The translations under genes were made by a program, and so were the position numbers. From QHCE01 sp038260095 (GTDB lineage Bacteria; Actinomycetota; Actinomycetes; Mycobacteriales; QHCE01), in assembly GCA_038260095.1 (NCBI GenBank), contig JBBSOC010000055.1, forward strand, positions 1 through 14,517: a DNA stretch of 14,517 bases, read 5' to 3'. Positions 6,973 to 13,023 of this stretch are shown here, in pieces. The stretch's first letter is position 1. The number at the start of each line of letters is the position of its first letter. The notes beneath the pieces were generated by a model. It was not told where the DNA came from. It made no database searches and saw only the letters and a program-made list of their open reading frames with translations.

Positions 6973-7478
6973 AGCGGCACAGCTTCAGCAAGAGCCCGTT
7001 GCGCGATATCTGGCCGCAACAGCTGGGCGGTGGCGATATCGATGTTCTCTCCCGCAAGGTCGCTGATTTCGCGACGTAGCCGGATAAGTGGCAGCACTCC
7101 GCTGTGTTGTACATCGAAATCCACGAGCACATCCACGTCGCTACCGGGCTGATCTTCACCGCGAGCGACGGAACCGAATATCCGAATGTTAGTAGCGCCG
7201 AGACGGCGTGCGGCCTTATGTATATCGCGGCGGTAACTCCGAAGTTTACGCATGCGTGGGCTGCGAGGATCGACCTTAGTTGCCACCGGGGTGGTGGATA
7301 AGCACAGCTGACGTCCTGCCGCTGCCAAAATGCGTTCCAGGGTACGGACCGATGGTGAAACAATGCCCGACTCATAGCGGGCCAGGGCTGGCTGTGAAGT
7401 GCCGGCACGGCGCGCTAAAGCTACCTGGGCGAGGCCTGCCGAAACTCGTGCCTCCCGCAGTAGTGATGCTGTGATCAT
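6969..7478 (-). CDS. XRE-type HTH plus MNT nucleotidyltransferase fusion (antitoxin)
   Basis: The 169-residue product has two parts. Residues 1-57 form a Cro/C1-type helix-turn-helix (REARVSAGLAQVALARRAG, TSQPALARYESG). Residues about 78-169 form a minimal nucleotidyltransferase with RIFGSVARGEDQPGSDVDVL, which is the GSX10DXD motif (G102-S103, D114, D116). In HEPN/MNT systems the MNT protein AMPylates the toxin tyrosine and neutralises it. The fused HTH lets the same protein repress its own promoter, and a matching inverted repeat overlaps that promoter at 7484-7516. The stop overlaps the toxin start (GTGA). ATG 7478 is chosen because the HTH begins at once and a -10-like TATGGT lies just upstream. 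Confidence 0.9.
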   Translation of the reverse strand: MITASLLREARVSAGLAQVALARRAGTSQPALARYESGIVSPSVRTLERILAAAGRQLCLSTTPVATKVDPRSPRMRKLRSYRRDIHKAARRLGATNIRIFGSVARGEDQPGSDVDVLVDFDVQHSGVLPLIRLRREISDLAGENIDIATAQLLRPDIAQRALAEAVPL

Positions 7479-7483
7479 AGTGC

Positions 7484-7516
7484 AACCATACCATTAGAGG
7501 TATGGTTAGCCTAACC
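7484..7516 (-). promoter_or_regulatory. Operator-promoter of the HTH-MNT/HEPN operon
   Basis: AACCATACC (7484-7492), a 6-nt spacer and GGTATGGTT (7499-7507) form a perfect 9-bp inverted repeat. It overlaps a second dyad, GGTTAG-C-CTAACC (7504-7516), giving three alternating AACC/GGTT half-sites. On the minus strand TATGGT in the inner arm fits a -10 box with the ATG 7 nt further on, so the operator would cover the core promoter and the mRNA would be leaderless or nearly so. Autoregulation by the XRE domain is inferred. Confidence 0.65.
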
Positions 7517-7571
7517 GTCGATCCCACTTATCGAACGTGGTTCGGACAAACTGCGGCAGGCGATACTCGCG

Positions 7572-7787
7572 TCAGCTCATGCCCGGGGCACCGGGGCGTC
7601 GTGAACCGTAATCGAGTACAAACGCAGCCGGGAGAGCACCCCAGGGCGTCACACTGTCGCGCCAGGGGCTCTTGCGCTCCGATGCCGACCGCAACCCGGC
7701 TACCTGTCCGTACTCTGCTATAACGTCACGGGTAACCACCGACGCCAGCCCCGAGACTCTTACCGATGTTGAAGTGGTGGGGTGGTC
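7572..7787. other. Region without an assigned gene; in-frame extension of the unknown ORF
   Basis: Between the toxin-antitoxin operator and the unknown gene at 7788 there is no convincing gene, RNA or terminator. On the minus strand the frame of the 7788 ORF stays open for 71 codons past its TGA, to a stop at 7574-7572 (VTRDVIAEYGQVAGLRSASE, then SPWRDSVTPWGALPAAFVL). This may be a former C-terminus or chance. Nothing was recognised at 7517-7571. Confidence 0.3.
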
Positions 7788-8183
7788 TCAGCTGCTACCA
7801 GCGTGCCCAGGCCCAGTGCCGTTACCGGGCGGACGCCATTCTGTCGCGAATGCGCCAGGTGCGGCGGCTTGGGCCCCACTGACGGCGCTTCGGTGCGGTG
7901 CAACAGGTTCCGGCGGCTTCTTCTCTTGCAGCAGGACCTCAGCCAGGTTCGCCCCGGGATTGCCATAGTTACGCTGGTGCCGCGCCTCGTTGCATCGCCC
8001 GGCGTACTGCATGAGTTCAGCAGGCAGATGCAGCACTGCTTTCACCTGGGGCGCATGCTGCGCCAGTGTCATGAGCAGGTCCAGCAAAGCATTCGGAGTT
8101 ACTTCATCATCGGTGGGCCGTTGGGACAGGATTACCGACAGCGCACCAGTTTTCCCCGTAGGGCTTCCAGTTCCCGTGACCAC
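7788..8183 (-). CDS. Unknown protein, C-terminal half (second frame)
   Basis: I do not recognise this product. From GTG 8183 it would be 131 residues, but the first 15 or so residues only reread the upstream gene. The protein-like part starts at GALSVILSQRP and contains helical PNALLDLLMTLAQHAPQVKA and VLHLPAELMQYAGRCNEA, then a Pro/Ala/Gly-rich tail (EKKPPEPVAPHRSAVSGAQ). The start has no Shine-Dalgarno. It follows the 8132-8770 ORF by a -1 shift at a GGGAAAA heptamer (8156-8150), so it is more likely the C-terminal half of one protein than a separate gene. Its frame stays open after the TGA at 7788. Confidence 0.5.
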   Translation of the reverse strand: MVTGTGSPTGKTGALSVILSQRPTDDEVTPNALLDLLMTLAQHAPQVKAVLHLPAELMQYAGRCNEARHQRNYGNPGANLAEVLLQEKKPPEPVAPHRSAVSGAQAAAPGAFATEWRPPGNGTGPGHAGSS

Positions 8184-8770
8184 GTCATGCGCAACTGCTC
8201 ATAAGCCCCCGCAGGCACCACAGGCTCGCTAGAGCCGGTGACGACGGAGACATCCACCATCAGTCGGGTTAGCTCCGGGTCCTCGAGCGATGCCGTCCCG
8301 TACACCACACCCTCCTGCGTGCGTAGTACAAACAGCTGTTCGGGCCACGGGGCTTGGTTTGATGCTTCAGCCTGGCGCTCCGTCGATGGTGTGGTCGGGG
8401 CGTCGAGTTCTCGTGGAGCAGCCACCCCAGCTCTCTGCTCGCGCTCGTGCTGCCGATGGTGCGTGGCGTTTCGACCGCGGGGCAGCAACCCACCGTAGGG
8501 TCCGCCGAGAATGAGATCTGAGCGCTCAGGGTTCCTATCAAGCCAGTTAAGCTGCCTTGGGCTGAGGTGGCCCCTATGGCTTTCTGCTATCACGCGAGCG
8601 GCGACAATGTGCTGCTCGGGAGTGACACCGCCGGGCCAGCTGAGACGAAGGGCTGCATTGATTTCGGCGGCAACGCGTTCCAGCTTAGCTTGTGTCTGTT
8701 CGCCCCTGAGCTCACGCAGCTTCGCAGCTTGTCTCGGAAACCAGTTTGCCATTGCAGGATCATAAGACAT
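8132..8770 (-). CDS. Unknown protein, N-terminal half (first frame)
   Basis: I do not recognise this product. From ATG 8770 it is 212 residues: MSYDPAMANWFPRQAAKLRE, a charged helical segment (EQTQAKLERVAAEINAALRL), then TPEQHIVAARVIAESHRGHL, SPRQLNWLDRNPERSDLILG and GPYGGLL. A His/Arg-rich then Pro/Thr/Glu-rich linker follows, and a second ordered part has EQLFVLRTQEGVVYGTASL and PELTRLMVDVSVV. It ends TWSRELEALRGKLVRCR. A start at 8851 is unlikely because it overlaps the SCO1664-family gene; ATG 8752 is an alternative. No strong Shine-Dalgarno is visible. The last five residues probably replace the true continuation, which lies in the -1 frame. No signal peptide or membrane segment is seen. 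It is an accessory gene set between conserved backbone genes, next to a toxin-antitoxin pair. Confidence 0.55.
   Translation of the reverse strand: MSYDPAMANWFPRQAAKLRELRGEQTQAKLERVAAEINAALRLSWPGGVTPEQHIVAARVIAESHRGHLSPRQLNWLDRNPERSDLILGGPYGGLLPRGRNATHHRQHEREQRAGVAAPRELDAPTTPSTERQAEASNQAPWPEQLFVLRTQEGVVYGTASLEDPELTRLMVDVSVVTGSSEPVVPAGAYEQLRMTWSRELEALRGKLVRCR
8150..8156 (-). other. GGGAAAA slippery heptamer, possible -1 frameshift site
   Basis: In the frame of the upstream ORF the bases read cgG GGA AAA CTG, the X XXY YYZ arrangement of a -1 slippery site. Slipping back one base continues as GGG AAA ACT GGT (GKTG) into the 7788 ORF. GGAAG (8168-8164) lies 7 nt upstream as a possible internal Shine-Dalgarno, and a weak TCGGT/ACCGA pairing follows. 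A simple one-base indel is an equally good explanation. Confidence 0.35.
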
Positions 8771-8820
8771 TGTCAGCGTCTCAGCGGCGCGAACTCGACA
8801 ACGACGTGCCCGAAGTGAGC

Positions 8821-9710
8821 TCAGAACAGCGGATACGGCAGCACCGGCCAACCCGGAGTGGGCTGGGGGAACCGGCTATCCCGGAGTAGCTGGCGTATCC
8901 GATCGGTGAGCGCGGCACGCTCAGCTGCGTCCAGGTAGGGCTCCAGCTCGGTGCCCAGGGCGCTCCGGAGCTCTGTGTCCAACCGTTTGAGCACGTCGAT
9001 GATCTCGTCGGGCAGGGGTTCGCCCGCCCAACCCCACAACATAGTACGAAGCTTGAGTTCTGGGTGAAATGAAATGCCGTGATCAATGGCCCAGAGCCGA
9101 CCTGCCGAATCGCTAAGCAAGTGGCCCGCCTTGCGATCGGAATTGTTGATTATCGCGTCGAACACAGCCACCCGCGCTAACCGATTATCTGCTGCGTGGC
9201 CCACCACAACCTGTTGTTCCAAATCAGCGCCCGAATCTTCGCCATCGGCAACAATAGTGCCGCGCGCCACTGCCTTCCAATCGGCCGGAAACTGTGTGGA
9301 CGCAAGCACGCCGACTAGTGGCGGCCGGTCGCAATGTTCGATCCACAACTGGCACGATCCCGCCCCGAGCGGCCCATCTCGCAGCACGGTAGGCGGGACA
9401 AATCCCCACCCCAGACTCGGTCTACGACGTATGCCGCAACCTCGCGTAGGGCCAACTGGGCATCAGGAAAATCCCAAAGTGGCCGCTCACCCGCGATCGG
9501 CTTGTACACACAACGCAGCACGGGCTTTTGAGCCTGCTCTTGCGTCTTGCCCCGAGAGTCAGCGGCAGAGACTTCCGCTATGAACACCGCGTTGTTACCC
9601 GTAACAATCTGCTTCTTCAGCGTTAGCTCCCCGACAGCTAGCTGCTCAGCAATATCAAGCCCAGCGGTCGACACCGACAACTGGGCGTCGGCAGCGTTAT
9701 CGGAGCTCAT
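8821..9710 (-). pseudogene. SCO1664-family protein (PI3/PI4-kinase-like), frameshifted
   Basis: This conserved actinobacterial family (Rv2133c-like) has a kinase-like fold; its substrate is not known to me. ATG 9710 overlaps the DUF3090 stop as ATGA. The first frame reads LAVGELTLKKQIVTGNNAVF, CVYKPIAGERPLWDFPDAQL, then LREVAAYVVDRVWGG and goes out of frame. The second frame resumes at once as GFVPPTVLRDGPLGAGSCQL and continues through VFDAIINNSDRKAGHLL and WAIDHGISFH to the stop at 8821. The family normally has a GWG.VPPTVLRDGP junction. One missing base in GGGGTGGGG (9412-9404) explains the break, and 890 nt plus one gives 297 codons. All kinase-like motifs survive, so the loss is recent, a sequencing error, or bypassed by slippage on the G-run. 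Confidence 0.85.
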
Positions 9711-10243
9711 CGACCGCGCGGGCGATACCCGTTCCGCCGAGGGCAGATATGACCCGTGGTGTCCAACGGTTGACCGCATAACGGGCACGGCAGCCGCCCT
9801 GCCATTACCACCTGCATCGCACGCTCAATGAAGGCCCGTGCCTGAGCAGGGGTTAAGCGCACCCGCAGCAGATCTCGTTCATTATCTGGAAGGTCGTCGG
9901 AGCCCGCAGCCAAGGCCTCTACCAGCACCGTATGGGCGGCGGTGTCCCAGATCAGACTCAGCGCACCCACGCGGAACTCTTCCTCTACCGGACTTGCCAT
10001 TGGTTCATGATCCACTAGCTCGGCCACGTCGGAGGGCACCAAAGCACCGAGTCGCTTACTGGCCTCAGCTAAAAGCTCCCCCAAACGCTGTGCCAGCAGC
10101 GCAACCTGCGCTTTCTCCAACGCGACGCTCACCACACGCTGATCCTGTACAGCCTGAAGGTAAAATTCGCGCTCGCCGGGTTGGCCAACGGTCCCCACGA
10201 TGAACCGAGTCGGCTCCTCAAACGTAAATACCTGACGTGCCAT
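9707..10243 (-). CDS. DUF3090 family protein
   Basis: The 178-residue product begins MARQVFTFEEPTRFIVGTVG, with GEREFYLQAV following, and ends in a zinc-ribbon-like CPLCGQPLDTTGHICPR. Both are hallmarks of the actinobacterial DUF3090 family (Rv2134c-like; also annotated as repeat protein YjiA family in some releases). Length is normal and the frame is intact. Its function is unknown. It almost always sits next to the SCO1664-family gene, and here the stop and the next start overlap by 4 bp (ATGA), implying coupled translation. AAGG lies just upstream of ATG 10243. The MITE at 10261-10420 now separates it from the phosphatase gene that would have been directly upstream in the operon. Confidence 0.9.
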   Translation of the reverse strand: MARQVFTFEEPTRFIVGTVGQPGEREFYLQAVQDQRVVSVALEKAQVALLAQRLGELLAEASKRLGALVPSDVAELVDHEPMASPVEEEFRVGALSLIWDTAAHTVLVEALAAGSDDLPDNERDLLRVRLTPAQARAFIERAMQVVMAGRLPCPLCGQPLDTTGHICPRRNGYRPRGR

Positions 10244-10255
10244 ACCTTGACCCTA

Positions 10256-10425
10256 CTAAGAGGCTGTCGGAGAACTTCGCGTACCTGCTGCGCGGCGACC
10301 AGACGCCGTCTGGCTGCGTTGTCGGAAATTCAAGGTAGAACACCGCTACCTGGAATCCCTCCGCCTTGCCATCCATCCACCTGGACCGCCGCTCGCGACG
10401 GAGGAAGTCCCCGACAGCCTCTAAG
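10256..10425. mobile_element. 160-bp MITE with terminal inverted repeats and CTAAG target duplication
   Basis: The element (10261-10420) begins AGGCTGTCGG and ends CCGACAGCCT, with the inverted match continuing imperfectly into AGAACTTC / GAAGTCC. Direct CTAAG copies flank it (10256-10260 and 10421-10425). It has no transposase. Inside are a CCAGACG-C-CGTCTGG dyad (10299-10313) and a hairpin of ATTCAAGGTAG and CTACCTGGAAT (10328-10356, one mismatch). It looks like the deleted ends of a DNA transposon; I do not name the parent. The minus strand of the left part reads as a protein-like frame (VAVFYLEFPTTQPDGVW). Confidence 0.75.
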
Positions 10426-11074
10426 TAGATCCCGATGTTTTCCCAAACTCAAGCAACTGTGCCCCTGAATCATTGAGTCGGAGGACATATGGCCGCTCCG
10501 CGGTGAATCGCACTACCGTGGCGGCCGCATTCCTTACAGTGATGCGCTGAAACATGTCCAAGTGCAAACCAAGTACGTCGGCGAGGATCGCTTTGATTAC
10601 ATCCTCGTGACTGCATACAAGCCAAGCCGCATCGGATCCATGTTCGATCTCGACCCGGCGCTGCCAGTGACGAATGGCCGCCGTGGCTCGAGCTTGCATG
10701 TCCGCAAGCGCTTCACCACCTGGAAAAATAGCCGTAGACGGATAATGCTGCACCGTTTGCCATTGAGGCTGGGCTTGGAGTTCGATTAGGCTCAGGCCAG
10801 TCCAATCACCATAGTGGCACTCCCCCAACCGATCGTCAGCCACCGGCTCAGGTGCCGCCACGCCGCTGAGGGCCAATGCCGCAACCGTTTCCACGCAACG
10901 CTGTAGCGGGCTAGTAACTACAGCCGCCAGCTGCGTCTTGGCCAGCCGTGCAGCAAGCTCAGCTGCCTGAGTTCGGCCGGCTTCATCTAACCCAATGCCG
11001 GGAGTCCAGCCGGCTAAGGTGCCCTCAGCGTTGAGCCGCGTTCGGCCATGCCGGACAAGCAGCAGCGTGGTCAC
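10421..11074 (-). CDS. Histidine phosphatase superfamily protein (phosphoglycerate-mutase-like, Rv2135c/MSMEG_4193-like)
   Basis: The 217-residue product starts (M)TTLLLVRHGRTRLNAEGTLA, with the catalytic RHG motif near residues 8-10, then AGWTPGIGLDEAGRTQAAEL, VVTSPLQRCVETVAAL (the SPL.R. segment), ECHYGDWTGL and VCSHEDVIKAIL with the second catalytic His. It is a phosphohydrolase of unknown substrate; its place in this operon is conserved in mycobacteria. The start is GTG 11074, which overlaps the uppP stop as GTGA; an upstream start at 11140 would extend far into uppP. Its TAG stop lies within the CTAAG target duplication of the adjacent MITE, so the insertion left the coding sequence unchanged. 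Confidence 0.9.
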   Translation of the reverse strand: MTTLLLVRHGRTRLNAEGTLAGWTPGIGLDEAGRTQAAELAARLAKTQLAAVVTSPLQRCVETVAALALSGVAAPEPVADDRLGECHYGDWTGLSLIELQAQPQWQTVQHYPSTAIFPGGEALADMQARATAAIRHWQRRVEIEHGSDAAWLVCSHEDVIKAILADVLGLHLDMFQRITVRNAAATVVRFTAERPYVLRLNDSGAQLLEFGKTSGST

Positions 11075-11913
11075 GTTGCTGACATTACGCCCGCGGCGAG
11101 TAGCCCTGCGATGAGTAGACCTAATGGCACGCGGTACCAACTAAATGTCGCGATGCTGTGATGCGCCACAAATTTCAGCAGCCAGGCAATGGCGGCATAC
11201 GCGATAACAAAGCTCACCAGCATCCCTACCAGGGTAGGAATCCACCCGACCCCAGAGCTGATGGAACCAGCCTCGCTGACGGCCTCATACAGACCCGCGG
11301 CGGTCAACGCGGGAATAGACAGAAAAAACGACAGTCGAGTGGCAGTAACCCGATCAAAGTCGAGCAGAAGGCCAGCACTGATCGTCGCACCGGAGCGCGA
11401 AACGCCAGGGATGAGCGCAATGCATTGGACGCAACCCACGATGAGTACATCCCGTAGCCGTAGATCGCGCTCCTTGCGCTGCTGTGGCGCGACCCGCTCG
11501 GCGAAAATCATCACCCCACTCCAAACCACCAGCGCGGCGGCAATCACCCACAGGCTGCGCAAGGAACCAGTAATGACGCCCTTTGCGGCGAAGCCGACGA
11601 TGCCGATCGGAATTGAACCAGCAACGATGTACCAAGCAAAGCGGTAGTCAAAGGTGCCGCGCGTCAAGGCACTGGCCACCCCTACGCACCAAGCGCGGGC
11701 AATCCGAAAAAGGTCGGTCCAAAAGTACACCAGCACGGCCGCGATTGCGCCAACCTGAATGATAGCCGTGAAAGCTGTCACCGAAGGGTCATTGACTCTC
11801 AGACCCAGCAGCTTTTCAGCGATGGTGAGGTGCCCGGTAGAGGAGACGGGCAGAAACTCCGTCAAGCCTTCAACAATCCCTAGGACGACAGAATCAAAAA
11901 TATTCACACGCAC
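11071..11913 (-). CDS. uppP: Undecaprenyl-diphosphatase (BacA/UppP)
   Basis: It is an integral membrane enzyme that dephosphorylates undecaprenyl diphosphate, recycling the lipid carrier for peptidoglycan and other envelope polymers; overexpression gives bacitracin resistance in many bacteria. The 280-residue product has the two signature segments, GIVEGLTEFLPVSSTGHL (near residues 12-29) and LIPGVSRSGATISAGLLLDF, with about seven or eight hydrophobic segments and a C-terminal helix (GLLIAGLLAAGVM). Length is normal. GTG 11913 is the first start; GTG 11907 is an alternative. The histidine phosphatase follows with a 4-bp overlap. It is divergent from the aldo/keto reductase, with a strong inverted repeat in the gap. 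Confidence 0.95.
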   Translation of the reverse strand: MRVNIFDSVVLGIVEGLTEFLPVSSTGHLTIAEKLLGLRVNDPSVTAFTAIIQVGAIAAVLVYFWTDLFRIARAWCVGVASALTRGTFDYRFAWYIVAGSIPIGIVGFAAKGVITGSLRSLWVIAAALVVWSGVMIFAERVAPQQRKERDLRLRDVLIVGCVQCIALIPGVSRSGATISAGLLLDFDRVTATRLSFFLSIPALTAAGLYEAVSEAGSISSGVGWIPTLVGMLVSFVIAYAAIAWLLKFVAHHSIATFSWYRVPLGLLIAGLLAAGVMSAT

Positions 11914-11940
11914 CCGCTTCTGCGATTCACATCAGACAAC

Positions 11941-12002
11941 TTGTGTCATCTTGTCGCAAGAGTTGCCTACTACTGGGAGCTCCCTAGAACAAGATGACAC
12001 AA
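11941..12002. repeat. 14-bp perfect inverted repeat with central palindrome, between uppP and the reductase
   Basis: TTGTGTCATCTTGT (11941-11954) is exactly repeated in reverse as ACAAGATGACACAA (11989-12002), 34 nt apart, and GGGAGCTCCC (11975-11984) is a 10-bp palindrome between them. The whole sits in the 147-bp divergent gap. Each arm could be one binding site facing one promoter, or the 62-bp unit could be a small mobile repeat; no target duplication is visible. Confidence 0.7.
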
Positions 12003-12060
12003 ATCATCGCGGTGCCGGAAACCGAGGCCAGCGCACGGAGTACGGTCGGCGGACATGAGC

Positions 12061-13023
12061 ATGGCGCAGAGAACTGTGGGCAACAGCGGATTGAGTGTCT
12101 CTCGGCTTGGCCTTGGCACCATGACATGGGGAGCCGAAAATGACGCCGAGGATGCCGCCGCTCAGCTGATCATGTTCACCGAAGCCGGCGGCAACCTTAT
12201 TGACACTGCCGACGTCTACACCGACGGTGCCAGCGAAGCCCTATTAGGGAGCATGATCGGTTCGCACCGCACCGCTCTGGTTAACCGTGATGCTGTGGTG
12301 CTCGCTACCAAAGCCGGGATCGACCCAAGTTCACCGCGCCGCCGCAATGCGTCTCGAGGGCACCTGCTGCAAGCATTAGACGCTTCACTGAATCGATTGG
12401 GCACCGATTACATTGACTTGTGGCAACTCCACGCCTGGGACGATGTAACGCCGCTGGCTGAGACGCTCTCAGCTGTGGACATCGCGGTAAGCACAGGGCG
12501 CGTTCGCTATGTTGGACTATCGAACTACTCGGCCTGGCAGTTATGCGCCGCCACTACCCGGCAGCTGTGTCTTGGTGGCAGCCCGATCGTGGCGGCACAA
12601 GCGGAATACTCACTGCTGGAACGCTCCCCTGAGCAGGACCTGCTACCCGCGGCGAAGCACTCTGGCGTTGGCCTACTTCCCTGGTCGCCGCTGGGGCGAG
12701 GGGTGCTCACCGGAAAGTATCGAGACGGCGCCCCTCCAGGATCGCGGGGCGCGTCGGAGCAGCTGCAACCGTTTGTTTCTCGTTACCTCAACGAGCAGTC
12801 AGCGGGGATTGTAGAGGCGGTAGCAACAGCCGCGGAGGGTCTTGGCGTGTTACCAGCAGCGGTAGCACTGACGTGGGTACGGGATCGTCCTGGGGTAACA
12901 GCACCCATTGTGGGAGCGCGCACGGCGGCACAGCTCAAAGCCACGTTGAGCAGTGACGAGTTGAGCCTGCCGGAAGAAATTCGCACCGCGCTCGAAGATG
13001 TTTCAGCGCCCAGGCCAGCTTAG
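12061..13023 (+). CDS. Aldo/keto reductase
   Basis: This NADPH-dependent oxidoreductase is a 320-residue TIM-barrel protein. The catalytic tetrad is visible as D48 and Y53 in NLIDTADVY, K84 in VLATKAG and H124 in WQLHAWD. VRYVGLSNYSAWQL, LLPWSPLGRGVLTGKYRDG and APIVGARTAAQLK are also typical, the last being part of the NADP-binding end. It is closest to the mycobacterial AKRs of the Rv2298 type, and the natural substrate is unknown. ATG 12061 is chosen over ATG 12055 because GGCGGA (12048-12053) is 7 nt from the former and 1 nt from the latter. It is divergent from uppP, and its stop overlaps the end of the convergent hypothetical gene by 4 bp. Confidence 0.92.
   Translation: MAQRTVGNSGLSVSRLGLGTMTWGAENDAEDAAAQLIMFTEAGGNLIDTADVYTDGASEALLGSMIGSHRTALVNRDAVVLATKAGIDPSSPRRRNASRGHLLQALDASLNRLGTDYIDLWQLHAWDDVTPLAETLSAVDIAVSTGRVRYVGLSNYSAWQLCAATTRQLCLGGSPIVAAQAEYSLLERSPEQDLLPAAKHSGVGLLPWSPLGRGVLTGKYRDGAPPGSRGASEQLQPFVSRYLNEQSAGIVEAVATAAEGLGVLPAAVALTWVRDRPGVTAPIVGARTAAQLKATLSSDELSLPEEIRTALEDVSAPRPA

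Noticed and set aside
7590..7730. Possible cobalamin riboswitch (GCCGGGAGAGCACC, CACACTG and CTACCTGTCC fragments)
   Set aside because: The pieces are not in the right order or spacing, and no gene follows on the plus strand.
8771..8851. Start of the unknown gene at 8851
   Set aside because: The extra N-terminus only rereads the end of the SCO1664-family gene in another frame; ATG 8770 or 8752 is more sensible.
9711..9788. Upstream start for the SCO1664-family gene at 9788
   Set aside because: It overlaps the DUF3090 zinc-ribbon region; the ATGA overlap at 9710 is the typical coupled start.
11075..11140. Longer histidine phosphatase start at 11140
   Set aside because: The extension is Arg-rich and lies inside uppP; the family N-terminus starts at GTG 11074.
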